51,812 nucleotides of DNA from NCBI GenBank assembly GCA_947632535.1, contig CANRPR010000005.1, positions 1 to 51,812 on the forward strand, written 5' to 3'. Position numbers and translations under genes: made by a program. The notes beneath the pieces are model-generated. The model searched no databases, was not told the DNA's origin, and worked only from the letters and a program-made list of their open reading frames with translations. The stretch comes from an uncultured Clostridia bacterium. Its GTDB lineage: Bacteria; Bacillota; Clostridia; TANB77; CAG-508. Below, one piece after another: positions 32,714 through 44,117 of this stretch (position 1 is the first letter of the stretch; every line of letters begins with the position of its first letter).

Positions 32714-33913
32714 ATTATTATCTAATTCTAATTGTTGCTTTTTTATTCTAGCAATTTCTTTAAAAACTTCCTCTTTTGACATACTAAATATCTTTTCATA
32801 TAAAATATCGTCATTAACATCTTCTATTTCATATTCAATAGCACCGTTTGTATTATTCTTTTTGCAATTATAAGAAGTAAATATTCTATATGGTGCAGAG
32901 GCATCAACAGACATTTTTTTATAAGCATCATGACCAACTTGAGCATCATGTTCAGCTATTTCATGCATATACGAATCCCTAATTTGAAATTCACAATAAT
33001 AATCATACTCTGGATCGTATACTCCATAATGTAAAGATTGATATTTAGATAAATTTGAGCTTCTGTGATAATTAATTTTATCTTCATGCTTATCCAAATA
33101 TTCCATTTTCTTGGACATCTTTTTACTAGCAACTAATTTTTTATTAATATCATTATTTCTTCTTAAATCTAATTTATACTTTGGATTAGCAATGTAATCT
33201 TTATCCCTTTCCTTCAAACAAATATAGCCTTCCTTTTGCAAATATCCAACAAGTGCATTTTTAACGTCATAACAAGCTTGTTTTGGAATATTTCTATCTC
33301 TTTTTTGAATAGTTCTATTTAATAGAGAAAAACTATCACCTTGCTCATTTACTATAGACAAAGTTCCATTTGGATTACAAATTAAGTTGTTTTTTGTAAC
33401 AGTTATAACTTGATTATTTCCTACATCTATACAATCTCCAATACAAATTTTAATTGGAGGAGTACCTTTTGATCTAAAAGCATAATATGGAGTTTTAGCT
33501 TTAGAAGTTTCGTCAAAAAATTTTCCAGCTTGTTCTATTTTAAATTCAACAAAATTTATAATAAATCTACATGCATATAAATCATATAGAATAGGTGGGT
33601 TGCTAGGGTCAAAAGTATTGTTACTAATTGCCTCCTCAGTTTTAATATATGATTTTTCAAGAGCAGATGCACGAGATTTTATTCTTGCCTCAAAATTTAT
33701 ATCAATATTAGGAAGCTTTTCACAAACATATTTATATATGTCTAAATGCTGTTTTTTTACAACATCTTTTAAACCAAGCAGTCTGTCATGCAACGCTATG
33801 TAATCTAGAGGTCGCGTATCTGGACTGAGTTTATACATATCTTCTGTATATTTTAATAATAAATTATTTTGCTTTAAATCAAGTTTAATTCTATAAGGGG
33901 TTTCTTCAGGCAT
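32696..33913 (-). CDS. RelA/SpoT-like domain protein with large internal insertion
   Basis: RIKSRASALEKS, LYDLYACRFII, DYIANPK, KYQSLHYGVYD, CEFQIRDSYMHEIAEHDAQVGHDAYK. Confidence 0.75.
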   Translation of the reverse strand: MPEETPYRIKLDLKQNNLLLKYTEDMYKLSPDTRPLDYIALHDRLLGLKDVVKKQHLDIYKYVCEKLPNIDINFEARIKSRASALEKSYIKTEEAISNNTFDPSNPPILYDLYACRFIINFVEFKIEQAGKFFDETSKAKTPYYAFRSKGTPPIKICIGDCIDVGNNQVITVTKNNLICNPNGTLSIVNEQGDSFSLLNRTIQKRDRNIPKQACYDVKNALVGYLQKEGYICLKERDKDYIANPKYKLDLRRNNDINKKLVASKKMSKKMEYLDKHEDKINYHRSSNLSKYQSLHYGVYDPEYDYYCEFQIRDSYMHEIAEHDAQVGHDAYKKMSVDASAPYRIFTSYNCKKNNTNGAIEYEIEDVNDDILYEKIFSMSKEEVFKEIARIKKQQLELDNNEAQEH

Positions 33914-33980
33914 AAAATCACATCCTTTTCATATGTTCTATTATGTTAATAATAACACACATGGAAAGAAAATGCAAATT

Positions 33981-34535
33981 TTATAATACTTTTAAATATT
34001 TAATAATAGATGCAATAGTATCAACCGAAATAGTAAGTATTAAACCATTAACTATATAAAACTGCATAATATATGGTATTTTCCTTACCATTTTTTTAAT
34101 TTTTATCTCAAAAAATGGGTGAATATGATTTATAAATAGTAGGGCAATAATTCCCCAAATAAAAGAATAAAAAATGCTAATACGACCATTTAAATTCATA
34201 AAATCAGCCGAATAGTCCCACCAATGCTCAGCAAATAGTGCATCAAGTCCAAATCCAACAAGATATTCAAAAATCGAAAATATAATTGCTGATACAAAAA
34301 ATAACTTTAAAGAATTTTTCTTATATCTTTCTAAAAATTGTATTAAAATAACAGCCCCCCAACCATAAATAGGGCAAAGTGGTCCATATAAAAATCCTCT
34401 TTTAGTAAAATGGCCTAATACAACAAAACTATAGGCGGTTTCAAGAAGCCATCCAATAAATGCGTATAAAACAAAATATAATACAAGATATTGCAATTTT
34501 GTTAATTTTCTGTGTTCTTTCATATCTTCTTTCAT
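33981..34535 (-). CDS. Putative ABC-transporter type IV (CmpB-like) membrane protein
   Basis: FIGWLLETAYSFVVLGHFTKRGFLYGPLCPIYGWGAVI; start chosen after GGAGG. Confidence 0.85.
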   Translation of the reverse strand: MKEDMKEHRKLTKLQYLVLYFVLYAFIGWLLETAYSFVVLGHFTKRGFLYGPLCPIYGWGAVILIQFLERYKKNSLKLFFVSAIIFSIFEYLVGFGLDALFAEHWWDYSADFMNLNGRISIFYSFIWGIIALLFINHIHPFFEIKIKKMVRKIPYIMQFYIVNGLILTISVDTIASIIKYLKVL

Positions 34536-34588
34536 AAAACCTCCTAACAATATAAATATAACAAATTTAATAAATCTTGTAAACAAGA

Positions 34589-35470
34589 TTAAAAAAAGTT
34601 TATTAATCTGTCAAAATCTTCTGGTAATTTTGCTGTAAAAACAAGTCTTTTTTGCGTAATTGGATGTATAAAAGAAATTCTATAAGCATGTAAAGCTTGT
34701 CTATTAATAAAAGGTGAAAAGGTTCCATACAAAGTATCAGAAACAATAGGATGACCTATATATGCCATGTGCACTCGTATTTGGTGAGTTCTGCCAGTTT
34801 CTAATTTAACTTTTAACAAACTAAAACCATTATTTTGATTTAAAACTGTATAGTGAGTTATTGCAGAATCTCCACCATTAAAATTAACTTCTCTTTCTAT
34901 TATACTATTACTTTTTCTTGCTATTGGTGCATTAATAGTGCCACTTTCCTCAGAAAAATTTCCTTCAACAACAGCTATATATTCTTTTTCAAAAATATTT
35001 AATTTCATTTGTTTAATTAAACTTTCTTGAATATATTCATTTTTAGCAAAAATTACAATTCCAGAAGTATCCTTATCTAACCTGTTTACAGGTCTGATTT
35101 TCTTTTTTAAACCTATTTCGTCAAAGTATGCTCTAACACCATTAGAAAGTGTATTTGTATAATGTTGCATAGATGGGTGAATAGAAATATCAGTAGGTTT
35201 ATTTAAAATAAGTAAAGAGTCATCTTCAAATAAAATATCTAGCTTCATTTTAGTAGGGACAATATTACTATTATCTTCTTCAAAATCTATGTAAATATCA
35301 ATTACATCATTAGGATTTACAATTATATTAGTATAAGTTGATACACCATTAACAAAAATTTTATTGTTTTTCCTTAATTTTAATAGCAATCTATCAGACA
35401 TATATAATTTTTGTTTTAATATTTCAAACAATGTATTATTTGCATCTGCAACAGTATAAGATAAATGCAT
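34589..35470 (-). CDS. RluA family pseudouridine synthase
   Basis: VNRLDKDTSGIVIFAKN, GRTHQIRVHMAYIGHPIVSD; ATG 35470 after GGAGG. Confidence 0.95.
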   Translation of the reverse strand: MHLSYTVADANNTLFEILKQKLYMSDRLLLKLRKNNKIFVNGVSTYTNIIVNPNDVIDIYIDFEEDNSNIVPTKMKLDILFEDDSLLILNKPTDISIHPSMQHYTNTLSNGVRAYFDEIGLKKKIRPVNRLDKDTSGIVIFAKNEYIQESLIKQMKLNIFEKEYIAVVEGNFSEESGTINAPIARKSNSIIEREVNFNGGDSAITHYTVLNQNNGFSLLKVKLETGRTHQIRVHMAYIGHPIVSDTLYGTFSPFINRQALHAYRISFIHPITQKRLVFTAKLPEDFDRLINFF

Positions 35471-35577
35471 AATTACCTCCAACCCTAATATTATATCATA
35501 AAATTTCATATATGCAAAATACTTGTATTTTTTATTAAAAGAATATATAATGTTTGTATTAAAAAGGGAGGAATAAT

Positions 35578-36579
35578 ATGAGCTTTATAGATGAAATGAA
35601 GAAAAAAGCTTGTAAAGATATAAAAACTATTATATTACCAGAAGCTTACGATATAAGAATTTTACAAGCAACGCAAATCATTATGGAAGAAGGCTTTGCA
35701 AAAATTATTCTATTAGGTGACAAAAGCAAAATAAGAGAAATAGCAAATGATAACAACATAAATATTGGGAATGCAACTATTATTAATCCAATAGAAAGTG
35801 ATAAGTATGAAGAATATGCAAATGCTTTATATGAATTAAGAAAATTAAAAGGAATGACAGTGGAGCAAGCACATGAGTTATTAAAGGATAATGTATATTT
35901 TGGAACTATGATGGTAAGGCAAGGGGATGCTGATGGCTTAGTTTCAGGAGCTATTCATTCTACTGCAGATACTTTAAGACCTGCTCTTCAAATATTAAAA
36001 ACTGCACCAGATGCAAAAATTGTATCAACTTTTATGATAATGTGTGTTCCAAATTGTGAGTTTGGAGAAAATGGCTTATTTTTATTTGCAGATAGTGGGC
36101 TAAATGGTTACCCTGATGCAGAACAATTATCTGAAATAGCTATATCTTCAGCTAAAAGTTTTGAAAAACTTATAAGAAAAACTGCTAAAGTGGCCATGCT
36201 ATCTTATTCAACATATAGTAGTGCTAAATCTGAAAGCATCCAAAAAATGATTGACGCAAAAAATATTGTAAAAGAAAAGAATAGTAATATTTTAATCGAT
36301 GGTGAATTGCAATTAGATGCTGCCATTGTTCCAGAAGTAGGAAAATCAAAGGCACCAAATAGCAATATTGCAGGATATGCAAATACTTTGATATTTCCAA
36401 ATCTAGATGCTGGAAATATTGGATATAAATTAGTACAAAGATTAGGAAAGGCAGAAGCATATGGACCAATTTGTCAAGGAATAGCAAAACCTGTTAATGA
36501 TTTATCAAGAGGATGTACCAAAGAAGATATAGCAGGAGTAGTTGCAATTACATGTGTACAAGCACAAGAGGGGAAATAA
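35578..36579 (+). CDS. pta: Phosphate acetyltransferase
   Basis: ADGLVSGAIHSTADTLRPALQIL; paired with ackA. Confidence 0.96.
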   Translation: MSFIDEMKKKACKDIKTIILPEAYDIRILQATQIIMEEGFAKIILLGDKSKIREIANDNNINIGNATIINPIESDKYEEYANALYELRKLKGMTVEQAHELLKDNVYFGTMMVRQGDADGLVSGAIHSTADTLRPALQILKTAPDAKIVSTFMIMCVPNCEFGENGLFLFADSGLNGYPDAEQLSEIAISSAKSFEKLIRKTAKVAMLSYSTYSSAKSESIQKMIDAKNIVKEKNSNILIDGELQLDAAIVPEVGKSKAPNSNIAGYANTLIFPNLDAGNIGYKLVQRLGKAEAYGPICQGIAKPVNDLSRGCTKEDIAGVVAITCVQAQEGK

Positions 36580-36580
36580 T

Positions 36581-37648
36581 ATGATAATAAATCCAAAAAG
36601 AGTTCTACTTGGAATGAGTGGAGGAGTTGATAGTAGTGTATCTGCAATACTTCTTAAAAATCAAGGTTATGAAGTAATTGGAACTACTATGAAGTTGTTT
36701 GAAGGAGAAATCGAAGGAAGTTGTTGTAATGTAGATTCTACAAAAGATGCAAAACGAGTATGTGATTTTTTGCAAATACCTCATTATACCATAAATTTCA
36801 AGGATGATTTTAATAAATATGTAATTCAAGATTTTATAAACAGCTATAAAAACTGTAAAACGCCAAATCCGTGCGTAGAATGTAATAAATATTTAAAGTT
36901 TGGAGCAATGTACAAAAAGGCTATGGAATTAGAGTGTAATTATATAGCAACAGGTCATTATGCCAAAACGCAATATAGCAAGGAATATAAAAGATGGGTT
37001 TTAAAAAAGTCTAATGCAGGTTCAAAAGATCAAAGTTATTTTTTATGGAATATACCTAAAGAATTATTAGAACACATAATTTTTCCGTTAGCTGAGTATG
37101 AGAGTAAGGATACAATACGCAAAATTGCACAAGAAAATAATTTGAAAGTAGCCAATAAACCAGATAGTGAAGATATTTGTTTCATACCAAATGGAAACTA
37201 TAAAGAGTTTTTGGAAAACAATTCAGATATAGTTCCAAAAGAAGGAAATATAGTAGATTCTAGTGGTAAAATTCTAGGAAAGCATAATGGGTTATATAAA
37301 TATACTATAGGTCAAAGAAAAGGACTAGGAATATCAAATTCTGTACCACTATTTGTTCTGGGCTTTAATAAAGAAAAGAATGAAGTAATTGTTGGCGAGG
37401 AAAAAGAATTATATAAAAAAGAAATTACAGTTTCTGATATTAATTTATTGCTAGTAGATGAAATAAAAGAGTCTTTGGAAGTTGAAGTAAAAACAAGATA
37501 TTCTTTAAAAACTGCTAAGGCAAGTATTTGGCAAGAAGAGAATATTATAAAAGTAATATTTGATGAACCACAAAGGGCTATAACACCAGGTCAGTCGGCA
37601 GTATTTTATGTGGGAGATATAGTTTTAGGTGGCGGAAAAATAGTATAG
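36581..37648 (+). CDS. mnmA: tRNA-specific 2-thiouridylase
   Basis: [41 protein letters not shown] 36581. Confidence 0.96.
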   Translation: MIINPKRVLLGMSGGVDSSVSAILLKNQGYEVIGTTMKLFEGEIEGSCCNVDSTKDAKRVCDFLQIPHYTINFKDDFNKYVIQDFINSYKNCKTPNPCVECNKYLKFGAMYKKAMELECNYIATGHYAKTQYSKEYKRWVLKKSNAGSKDQSYFLWNIPKELLEHIIFPLAEYESKDTIRKIAQENNLKVANKPDSEDICFIPNGNYKEFLENNSDIVPKEGNIVDSSGKILGKHNGLYKYTIGQRKGLGISNSVPLFVLGFNKEKNEVIVGEEKELYKKEITVSDINLLLVDEIKESLEVEVKTRYSLKTAKASIWQEENIIKVIFDEPQRAITPGQSAVFYVGDIVLGGGKIV

Positions 37649-37700
37649 ACTTTTAAAAGTATATATGCTATAATATAGTCATTGATTAAGGAGGATTATA

Positions 37701-38885
37701 ATGAAAATTTTAGTTTTAAATTCAGGAAGTTCATCATTAAAATATCAATTAATTGATATGGAGCAAGAAAAAGTAATTGCTAAGGGAAATTATGAAAGAG
37801 TTGGTACAAAGGAAGCTTTTTTAACACATAAAATAGGGGAGGATAAAAAAGTTCTTAACCATCCAGCTATGAATCATGAAGAAGCAATTGCTTTTGTTAT
37901 TGAGCAATTAACAAACAAGGAATATGGTGTTATACAAAATTTATCTGACATAGGAGCTGTAGGACATAGAGTGCTACATGGAGGAGAAAAATTAAGTGGT
38001 TCAGTTTTAATAAATGAGGAAGTTATTAGCATTATTGAAGAGTGCATACCATTAGGACCTTTGCATAATCCACCAGCTCTATCTGGAATTCGTGCGTGTC
38101 AAAAATTAATGCCAAATGTAAAAATGGTTGCAGTATTTGATACAGCATTTCACCAAACAATACCTGAGGAAAATTATTTGTATCCAATACCTTATGAATA
38201 TTATACTAAACATAAAATTCGTAAATATGGATTCCATGGTACTTCTCACAGATATGTTTCTATGAGGTTAGAAGAATTTACTGGTAAGAAGTTTAGTAAG
38301 GTAGTTACATGTCATTTAGGACAAGGTGCTAGTTTATGTGCTATAAAAGATGGAAAATCAATTGATACAAGTATGGGATTAACTCCAACAGCAGGTATTG
38401 TGATGTGTGCTAGAAGCGGAGATTTAGACCCTTCTGTTGTAACATATATGATGGATACAGAGAATTTAACAACAAAGCAAGTGATAGATATTCTAAACAA
38501 AGAATCTGGTGTGTATGGAATGTCTGGAATTTCAAAAGACTTTAGAGATATTGAGGACGAATATCAAAAAGGAAATAAAAAAGCAATTTTAGCAGCTACT
38601 AGATATGATTCTACAATTGCTCAATATATTGCAAGATATGCAGTTGAGTTAGGCGGATTAGATGCAATTGTATTTACTGGAGGAGTAGGAGAAAATCAAT
38701 TCCATACAAGAGAGAGAATATGCAATAATTTGAAATTTATGGGATTAGAAATAGATAAAGAAGCTAATATGGTAAGAGGAGAAGAAAAAGAAATTTCTAG
38801 TGCAAATTCAAAAATAAAAGTATATATCATTCCAACAGATGAAGAAATGATGATTGCAAAAGATACATTATCATTAGTAAAATAA
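37701..38885 (+). CDS. ackA: Acetate kinase
   Basis: LVLNSGSSSLKYQLID, RKYGFHGTSHRYV. Confidence 0.98.
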   Translation: MKILVLNSGSSSLKYQLIDMEQEKVIAKGNYERVGTKEAFLTHKIGEDKKVLNHPAMNHEEAIAFVIEQLTNKEYGVIQNLSDIGAVGHRVLHGGEKLSGSVLINEEVISIIEECIPLGPLHNPPALSGIRACQKLMPNVKMVAVFDTAFHQTIPEENYLYPIPYEYYTKHKIRKYGFHGTSHRYVSMRLEEFTGKKFSKVVTCHLGQGASLCAIKDGKSIDTSMGLTPTAGIVMCARSGDLDPSVVTYMMDTENLTTKQVIDILNKESGVYGMSGISKDFRDIEDEYQKGNKKAILAATRYDSTIAQYIARYAVELGGLDAIVFTGGVGENQFHTRERICNNLKFMGLEIDKEANMVRGEEKEISSANSKIKVYIIPTDEEMMIAKDTLSLVK

Positions 38886-38900
38886 AAGGGGGAAAATAAA

Positions 38901-40409
38901 ATGGCAAAAATATTAGAAGATATTTCAAGAACATTTAATGAATTCTTGTTATTACCAAATTTAACTACAGAAGAATGTATACCAGATAAAGTAAATTTGC
39001 AAACACCTCTTGTAAAATTCAAAAAAGGAGAAACTCCAAAATATGTGGCTAATATTCCAATGGTGTCTGCAATTATGCAGTCTGTTTCTGGAGAAAAAAT
39101 GGGAATCGCTTTAGCTAGAGAAGGTGGTGTTGCATTTATATATGGTGCACAATCTATAGAATCTCAAGCTGAAATGGTTTATCATGTAAAAAAGCACAAA
39201 GCAGGATTTGTTATTAGTGATTCTAATGTAAAAAGTGGAACTACCTTAAGAGAAGTAATTGCACTTGTAAAAGAAACTGGTCATTCTACAGTTATTGTAA
39301 CAGACGATGGAAGTGCAAATGGAAAATTCTTGGGACTTGTAACAGATAAAGATTATCGTATTACAAGAGATAATCAAGATGAACCTATAGATAATTTTAT
39401 GACAAAGGCAGAAGATGTTGTGTATGCTAAAAAAGGAATTTCGTTAGCAGAAGCAAATGATATCATTTGGAAAGAAAAAATTAATTGCTTACCTATCTTA
39501 ACAGAAGAAGGAAATTTAAAGTATCTCGTATTTAGAAAGGATTATGAAGAAAGAAAAAATAATCCAAATTCGTTATTAGACGAAAATAAAAGATATATTG
39601 TAGGAGCAGGTATAAATACAAGGGATTATGCAGAAAGGATACCAGCTCTAGTAGAAGCAGGAGTAGATTTACTTTGTATAGATTCTTCTGATGGATATTC
39701 AGTATGGCAGAAAAAGACTATTGATTTTGTTAGAGAAAAATACGGAGATAGTGTAAAAATAGGTGCTGGAAATGTAGTTGACAAGGAAGGATTTAGGTAT
39801 TTAGCTGAAGCTGGTGCTGATTTTATAAAAGTAGGAGTTGGAGGAGGTTCAATCTGTATAACTCGCGAAACAAAAGGAATTGGTAGAGGACAAGCTAGTG
39901 CATTAATAGATGTTGTTGCAGCTCGTGACGAATATTTTGAAGAAACAGGTGTATATATACCTGTATGTTCTGATGGAGGTATTGTTCATGACCATCATAT
40001 TACTATAGCTTTAGCTCTAGGGGCTGATTTTGTAATGATGGGTAGATATTTTGCTAGATTTGACGAAAGTCCTACAAGAGTACTAAAAATTGGTGGTAAT
40101 TTTGTAAAAGAATATTGGGGAGAAGGTTCAAATAGAGCAAGAAATTGGCAAAGATATGATTTAGGTGGTGCAAGTAAATTATCTTTTGAAGAGGGAGTAG
40201 ACTCATATATTCCATATGCAGGTCCATTAAAAGATAATTTGGATATAACACTATATAAAATTAAATCTACAATGTGCAATTGTGGAGCAACATCAATATC
40301 TGAATTACATGAAAAAGCAAGGTTAACTTTAGTTTCAAATGTAAGTATTGCAGAAGGTAGTGCACATGATGTTACATTAAAAGAAATAGATAATTATAGT
40401 ATTAGATAA
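38901..40409 (+). CDS. guaB: IMP dehydrogenase
   Basis: TIM barrel with CBS insertion; [48 protein letters not shown]. Confidence 0.9.
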   Translation: MAKILEDISRTFNEFLLLPNLTTEECIPDKVNLQTPLVKFKKGETPKYVANIPMVSAIMQSVSGEKMGIALAREGGVAFIYGAQSIESQAEMVYHVKKHKAGFVISDSNVKSGTTLREVIALVKETGHSTVIVTDDGSANGKFLGLVTDKDYRITRDNQDEPIDNFMTKAEDVVYAKKGISLAEANDIIWKEKINCLPILTEEGNLKYLVFRKDYEERKNNPNSLLDENKRYIVGAGINTRDYAERIPALVEAGVDLLCIDSSDGYSVWQKKTIDFVREKYGDSVKIGAGNVVDKEGFRYLAEAGADFIKVGVGGGSICITRETKGIGRGQASALIDVVAARDEYFEETGVYIPVCSDGGIVHDHHITIALALGADFVMMGRYFARFDESPTRVLKIGGNFVKEYWGEGSNRARNWQRYDLGGASKLSFEEGVDSYIPYAGPLKDNLDITLYKIKSTMCNCGATSISELHEKARLTLVSNVSIAEGSAHDVTLKEIDNYSIR

Positions 40410-40474
40410 GAATAAGAATACATAAATATAAATAGAATTAAATGTACAAATAAATGAAATAAGAGGGGATAATT

Positions 40475-41587
40475 TTGAAGTTAAATAAAAAATGGCTGTT
40501 GGTAATTATAATTTTATTGCTAATTATAATGTCATGTATTGTATTTATAGCATATAAAACTAATGAAAGTAGAAATGTAGTGCCAGTATCTGTAAAAATT
40601 GATACTTTAAACTTTAATCAAATCATTTCTAAAGAAGATATCGCTCAAGTACCTGAAGATAAAACACCTCCCAAGATTATTTTAAAAGGGAAGTCTAATG
40701 TTTCGGTAAAAGTTGGAACTGAATATAAAGATGAGGGATGTACAGCTGAGGATAATTATGATGGAGATTTAACAAGTAAAGTAACTATAACAGGAAAAGT
40801 AGACACTCAAAAAGAAGGTACATATACAATTAATTATATGGTAGAAGATTCGGCTGGAAATAAAACAGAAAAAACAAGAAAAATAACTGTTAAATCAACA
40901 GTTGCTACTGCCACAACAAGTGGTGGCGGAAGTGGTCTTCCAGTTTTAATGTATCATTTTTTCTATGATGCTTCAGCAGGAGAAAAGGGAAAAGACAATA
41001 ATTTTATGGAAATTTCTGCCTTTGAAGCCCAAATGAAGTATTTGTCAGATAATAATTTTTATTTCCCATCTTGGAAGGAAGTAGAAGATTATATTGATGG
41101 TAAAATAACTTTGCCAGATAAAAGTGTGGTTATTACTATAGATGATGGTGACGAAACTTTCATTAGGTTAGCTATCCCTATCATTGAAAAATATAATGTG
41201 AAGGCAACATCTTTTGTTGTAACAAGTTGGAATGGAAATTGGTTACCAAAAACATATAGATCTGCAAAATTAGACTTTCAATCACATTCGCATGATATGC
41301 ATAGGTCTGGAGCAAACGGTAAAGGAAGATTTGTTAATTTGAGTTATCAAGAGGCATTGGAAGATGTCACAACTTCGAAAAATATTATAGGAAATTGTAC
41401 AGTATTTTGCTATCCATTTGGACATTATAACGATACTGCAAAAAAAGTATTAAAAGATGCAGGATACACTTTAGCTTTTACAACACAGGGAGGTAGAGTC
41501 TACAAGGGAGCAGATAAGCTACAATTACCAAGAGTTAGAATGTCAAAAGGAGTTAGCTTAAACTCATTTATAGAAAAGGTAAAATAA
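40475..41587 (+). CDS. Polysaccharide deacetylase with DUF5011/Ig-like domain
   Basis: KVGTEYKDEGCTAEDNYDGDLTSKVTITGKVD; LPVLMYHFF, ITIDDGDETF. Confidence 0.9.
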   Translation: MKLNKKWLLVIIILLLIIMSCIVFIAYKTNESRNVVPVSVKIDTLNFNQIISKEDIAQVPEDKTPPKIILKGKSNVSVKVGTEYKDEGCTAEDNYDGDLTSKVTITGKVDTQKEGTYTINYMVEDSAGNKTEKTRKITVKSTVATATTSGGGSGLPVLMYHFFYDASAGEKGKDNNFMEISAFEAQMKYLSDNNFYFPSWKEVEDYIDGKITLPDKSVVITIDDGDETFIRLAIPIIEKYNVKATSFVVTSWNGNWLPKTYRSAKLDFQSHSHDMHRSGANGKGRFVNLSYQEALEDVTTSKNIIGNCTVFCYPFGHYNDTAKKVLKDAGYTLAFTTQGGRVYKGADKLQLPRVRMSKGVSLNSFIEKVK

Positions 41588-41617
41588 ATAGGAGAACAAA
41601 AATCGTTCTCCTATTTA
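41586..41617. terminator. Bidirectional terminator
   Basis: AAATAGGAGAAC-aaaaatc-GTTCTCCTATTT between convergent genes. Confidence 0.85.
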
Positions 41618-41619
41618 TT

Positions 41620-43158
41620 TTATTCCCACTCAATGGTTGCTGGTGGCTTTCCAGTTATATCATAAACCACTCTATTAACATGCTTTACTTCATTTACAAT
41701 TCTTGAAGAAACTTTTTCTAATATATCATAAGGTATTTTTGTCCAAGTAGCTGTCATAAAATCTGTTGTTGTAACTGCACGAAGCGCTATTGTGTAATCA
41801 TATGTTCTATCGTCACCCATAACACCAACACTTTTTAAATTAGTTAATACTGCAAAATATTGATTAATTTCTTTATCTAATTTTGCAATTTTTATTTCTT
41901 CTCTAAAAATTGCATCAGCATCTTTTAATATATTTAGTTTATCGTCTGTAATATCTCCTATTATTCTAATAGCAAGTCCAGGACCAGGGAAGGGTTGTCT
42001 ATATACTAAGTTTTCAGGAATTCCTAATTCTAAACCAGTTTTTCTAACTTCGTCTTTAAACAAATCTCTTAAAGGTTCTACTATTTCCTTAAAATCAACA
42101 TAGTCTGGAAGTCCTCCTACATTATGATGGCTTTTTATTGTAGTACCTTTACCAAGTCCACTTTCTATAACATCAGGATAAATGGTTCCTTGTACTAAGT
42201 AATCAACGGTTCCGATCTTTTTGGCTTCTTCTTCAAATACCCTAATAAACTCTTCTCCGATGATTTTTCTTTTTGTTTCAGGATCTGTAACACCAGATAG
42301 TTTCTGTAAAAATCGATCCTTAGCATTAACTCGTATTAAATTAATATCAAATTGATTTCTAAAAACTTCTTCAACCTCATCACCTTCGTTTTTTCGAAGA
42401 AGTCCATGATCAACAAATATACATGTTAAGTTTTTTCCTATAGCTTTATGTAACAATACAGCTGCAACAGAGGAATCAACACCTCCAGATAAAGCACACA
42501 ATGCTTTCTTATCTCCAATTTTCTCTTTCAAATATTTTATAGAATCCTCAACAAATGAAGACATTTTCCATAGTCCATTGCAACCGCATACATTATATAA
42601 AAAGTTCCTAATGATATGTGTCCCATTTACTGTATTATTTACTTCAGGATGAAATTGGATTCCATATAATTTTTTCTCTTTATTTTCAATTGCTGCAACA
42701 GGGCAGTGAGGAGTGGTTCCAATAACTCTAAATCCTTCTGGCAATTTAGATACAAAATCTGTATGACTCATTAAACAAGCATTTTTTGAATCGAATCCTT
42801 TGAAAATATCTGATGTATTATCTATAGAAACATCTATTGTACCATATTCACGTTTATCCGCTCTATCAACTGTTCCACCTAATAAATGGGTCATAAGTTG
42901 CATACCATAACAAATTCCTAGAACTGGAATTCCTAAATCAAAAATACCTTTATCACATTTTGGCGCATCTGGCAAATACACACTTGATGGACCACCTGTA
43001 AATATAATTCCAACTGGTTTTTTCTCTTTAATTTTTTCTAAAGGTGTATCAAAAGGTACAATTTCAGAATATACATTGCATTCTCTAACTCGTCTTGCAA
43101 TTAATTGATTATATTGACCATAAAAGTCAATAATTAGAACTAATTCTTTATTTTTCAC
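41620..43158 (-). CDS. guaA: GMP synthase (glutamine-hydrolysing)
   Basis: [24 protein letters not shown]-terminal [21 protein letters not shown] 43158 after GAGGAGG. Confidence 0.97.
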   Translation of the reverse strand: MKNKELVLIIDFYGQYNQLIARRVRECNVYSEIVPFDTPLEKIKEKKPVGIIFTGGPSSVYLPDAPKCDKGIFDLGIPVLGICYGMQLMTHLLGGTVDRADKREYGTIDVSIDNTSDIFKGFDSKNACLMSHTDFVSKLPEGFRVIGTTPHCPVAAIENKEKKLYGIQFHPEVNNTVNGTHIIRNFLYNVCGCNGLWKMSSFVEDSIKYLKEKIGDKKALCALSGGVDSSVAAVLLHKAIGKNLTCIFVDHGLLRKNEGDEVEEVFRNQFDINLIRVNAKDRFLQKLSGVTDPETKRKIIGEEFIRVFEEEAKKIGTVDYLVQGTIYPDVIESGLGKGTTIKSHHNVGGLPDYVDFKEIVEPLRDLFKDEVRKTGLELGIPENLVYRQPFPGPGLAIRIIGDITDDKLNILKDADAIFREEIKIAKLDKEINQYFAVLTNLKSVGVMGDDRTYDYTIALRAVTTTDFMTATWTKIPYDILEKVSSRIVNEVKHVNRVVYDITGKPPATIEWE

Positions 43159-43263
43159 CGTAAAATCCTCCTCAAACACTAAAATCATATATATTTTAAC
43201 ATAATAATGCATAAAAGTAAACACTTGCATTTTACATTGTCACTTGATATAATGTAAATGTAT

Positions 43264-43356
43264 GGAGCGATATCGAAGCGGTCATAACGAAGCTGTCTCG
43301 AAAACAGTTAGCTGGTGAAAACTGGCACGTGGGTTCGAATCCCACTCGCTCCGCCA
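43264..43356 (+). tRNA. tRNA-Ser(CGA)
   Basis: GGAGCGA/TCGCTCC acceptor, GGTTCGAATCC T-arm, long variable arm, anticodon loop CTCGAAA, encoded CCA. Confidence 0.95.
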
Positions 43357-43364
43357 AATAACAC

Positions 43365-43400
43365 AAGAAAAGGTAGTAGTTATATTTACTATCTTTTCTA
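43365..43400. terminator. Bidirectional terminator after tRNA-Ser
   Basis: AGAAAAGGTAGTA-gttatat-TTACTATCTTTTCT. Confidence 0.75.
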
Positions 43401-43412
43401 TATTAATTATAT

Positions 43413-43991
43413 TCACAAAATAATAGGTTGTATTTGCTGTCTATCTAAAGCAGTTTCTAATGTTTTTATTATATAAGATGCGTCAAACACTAATGAACGC
43501 GGCTTAGTAATTGGGTTATCCTGCCTAAAAGGTACAAAAAAATAATTTGCTCTATTAAGCAAAACACCAATATTAGCAGCATTACCACTTAATCCATCAT
43601 TAGTAGAAACTGCAATAATTAAAGGGTTATTATTTCTTAAATGCGATTTAGCTGCCATTGTAGCAGGAGTATCAGTTATACCATTAACTAGTTTTCCCAT
43701 TGTATTACCTGTACATGGAGCAATAATCATTATATCTGTCATTTTTTTGGGACCTATAGGTTCTGCATCTTGAATAGTATGAATAATCTTATTACTTGTA
43801 ATATCTTCAATTTCGTCAATAAAATCTTGAGCTTTACCAAACTTTGTATCTAAATTATATGCATTAAAAGACATTATCGGAACAACTTCAGCTTTTTCTT
43901 CAACTAGCTTCTTAATTTGGGGAATAGTAGACTTAAATGTACAAAAAGAACCGGTCATTACAAAACCTACTTTTTTACCTTCTAATTTCAA
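43413..43991 (-). CDS. spoVFB: Dipicolinate synthase subunit B-like flavoprotein
   Basis: GKKVGFVMTGSFCTFKSTIPQIKKLVE, APCTGNTMGKLVNGITDTPATMAAKSHLRN. Confidence 0.93.
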   Translation of the reverse strand: MKLEGKKVGFVMTGSFCTFKSTIPQIKKLVEEKAEVVPIMSFNAYNLDTKFGKAQDFIDEIEDITSNKIIHTIQDAEPIGPKKMTDIMIIAPCTGNTMGKLVNGITDTPATMAAKSHLRNNNPLIIAVSTNDGLSGNAANIGVLLNRANYFFVPFRQDNPITKPRSLVFDASYIIKTLETALDRQQIQPIIL

Positions 43992-44088
43992 TACTTTTTC
44001 CTCCTTTCATTACTTATTTATATATTTTATGAAATTATGTAAATTTTGCTACATTAATAAAAAACAAACATTTTTTTGCAAAAAACTA

Positions 44089-44117
44089 TTGACAACAAAT
44101 TTTTGTTCGATTATAAT
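44089..44117 (+). promoter_or_regulatory. Sigma-A type promoter with consensus -35/-10
   Basis: TTGACA (44089-44094), 17 nt, TATAAT (44112-44117). Confidence 0.75.
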
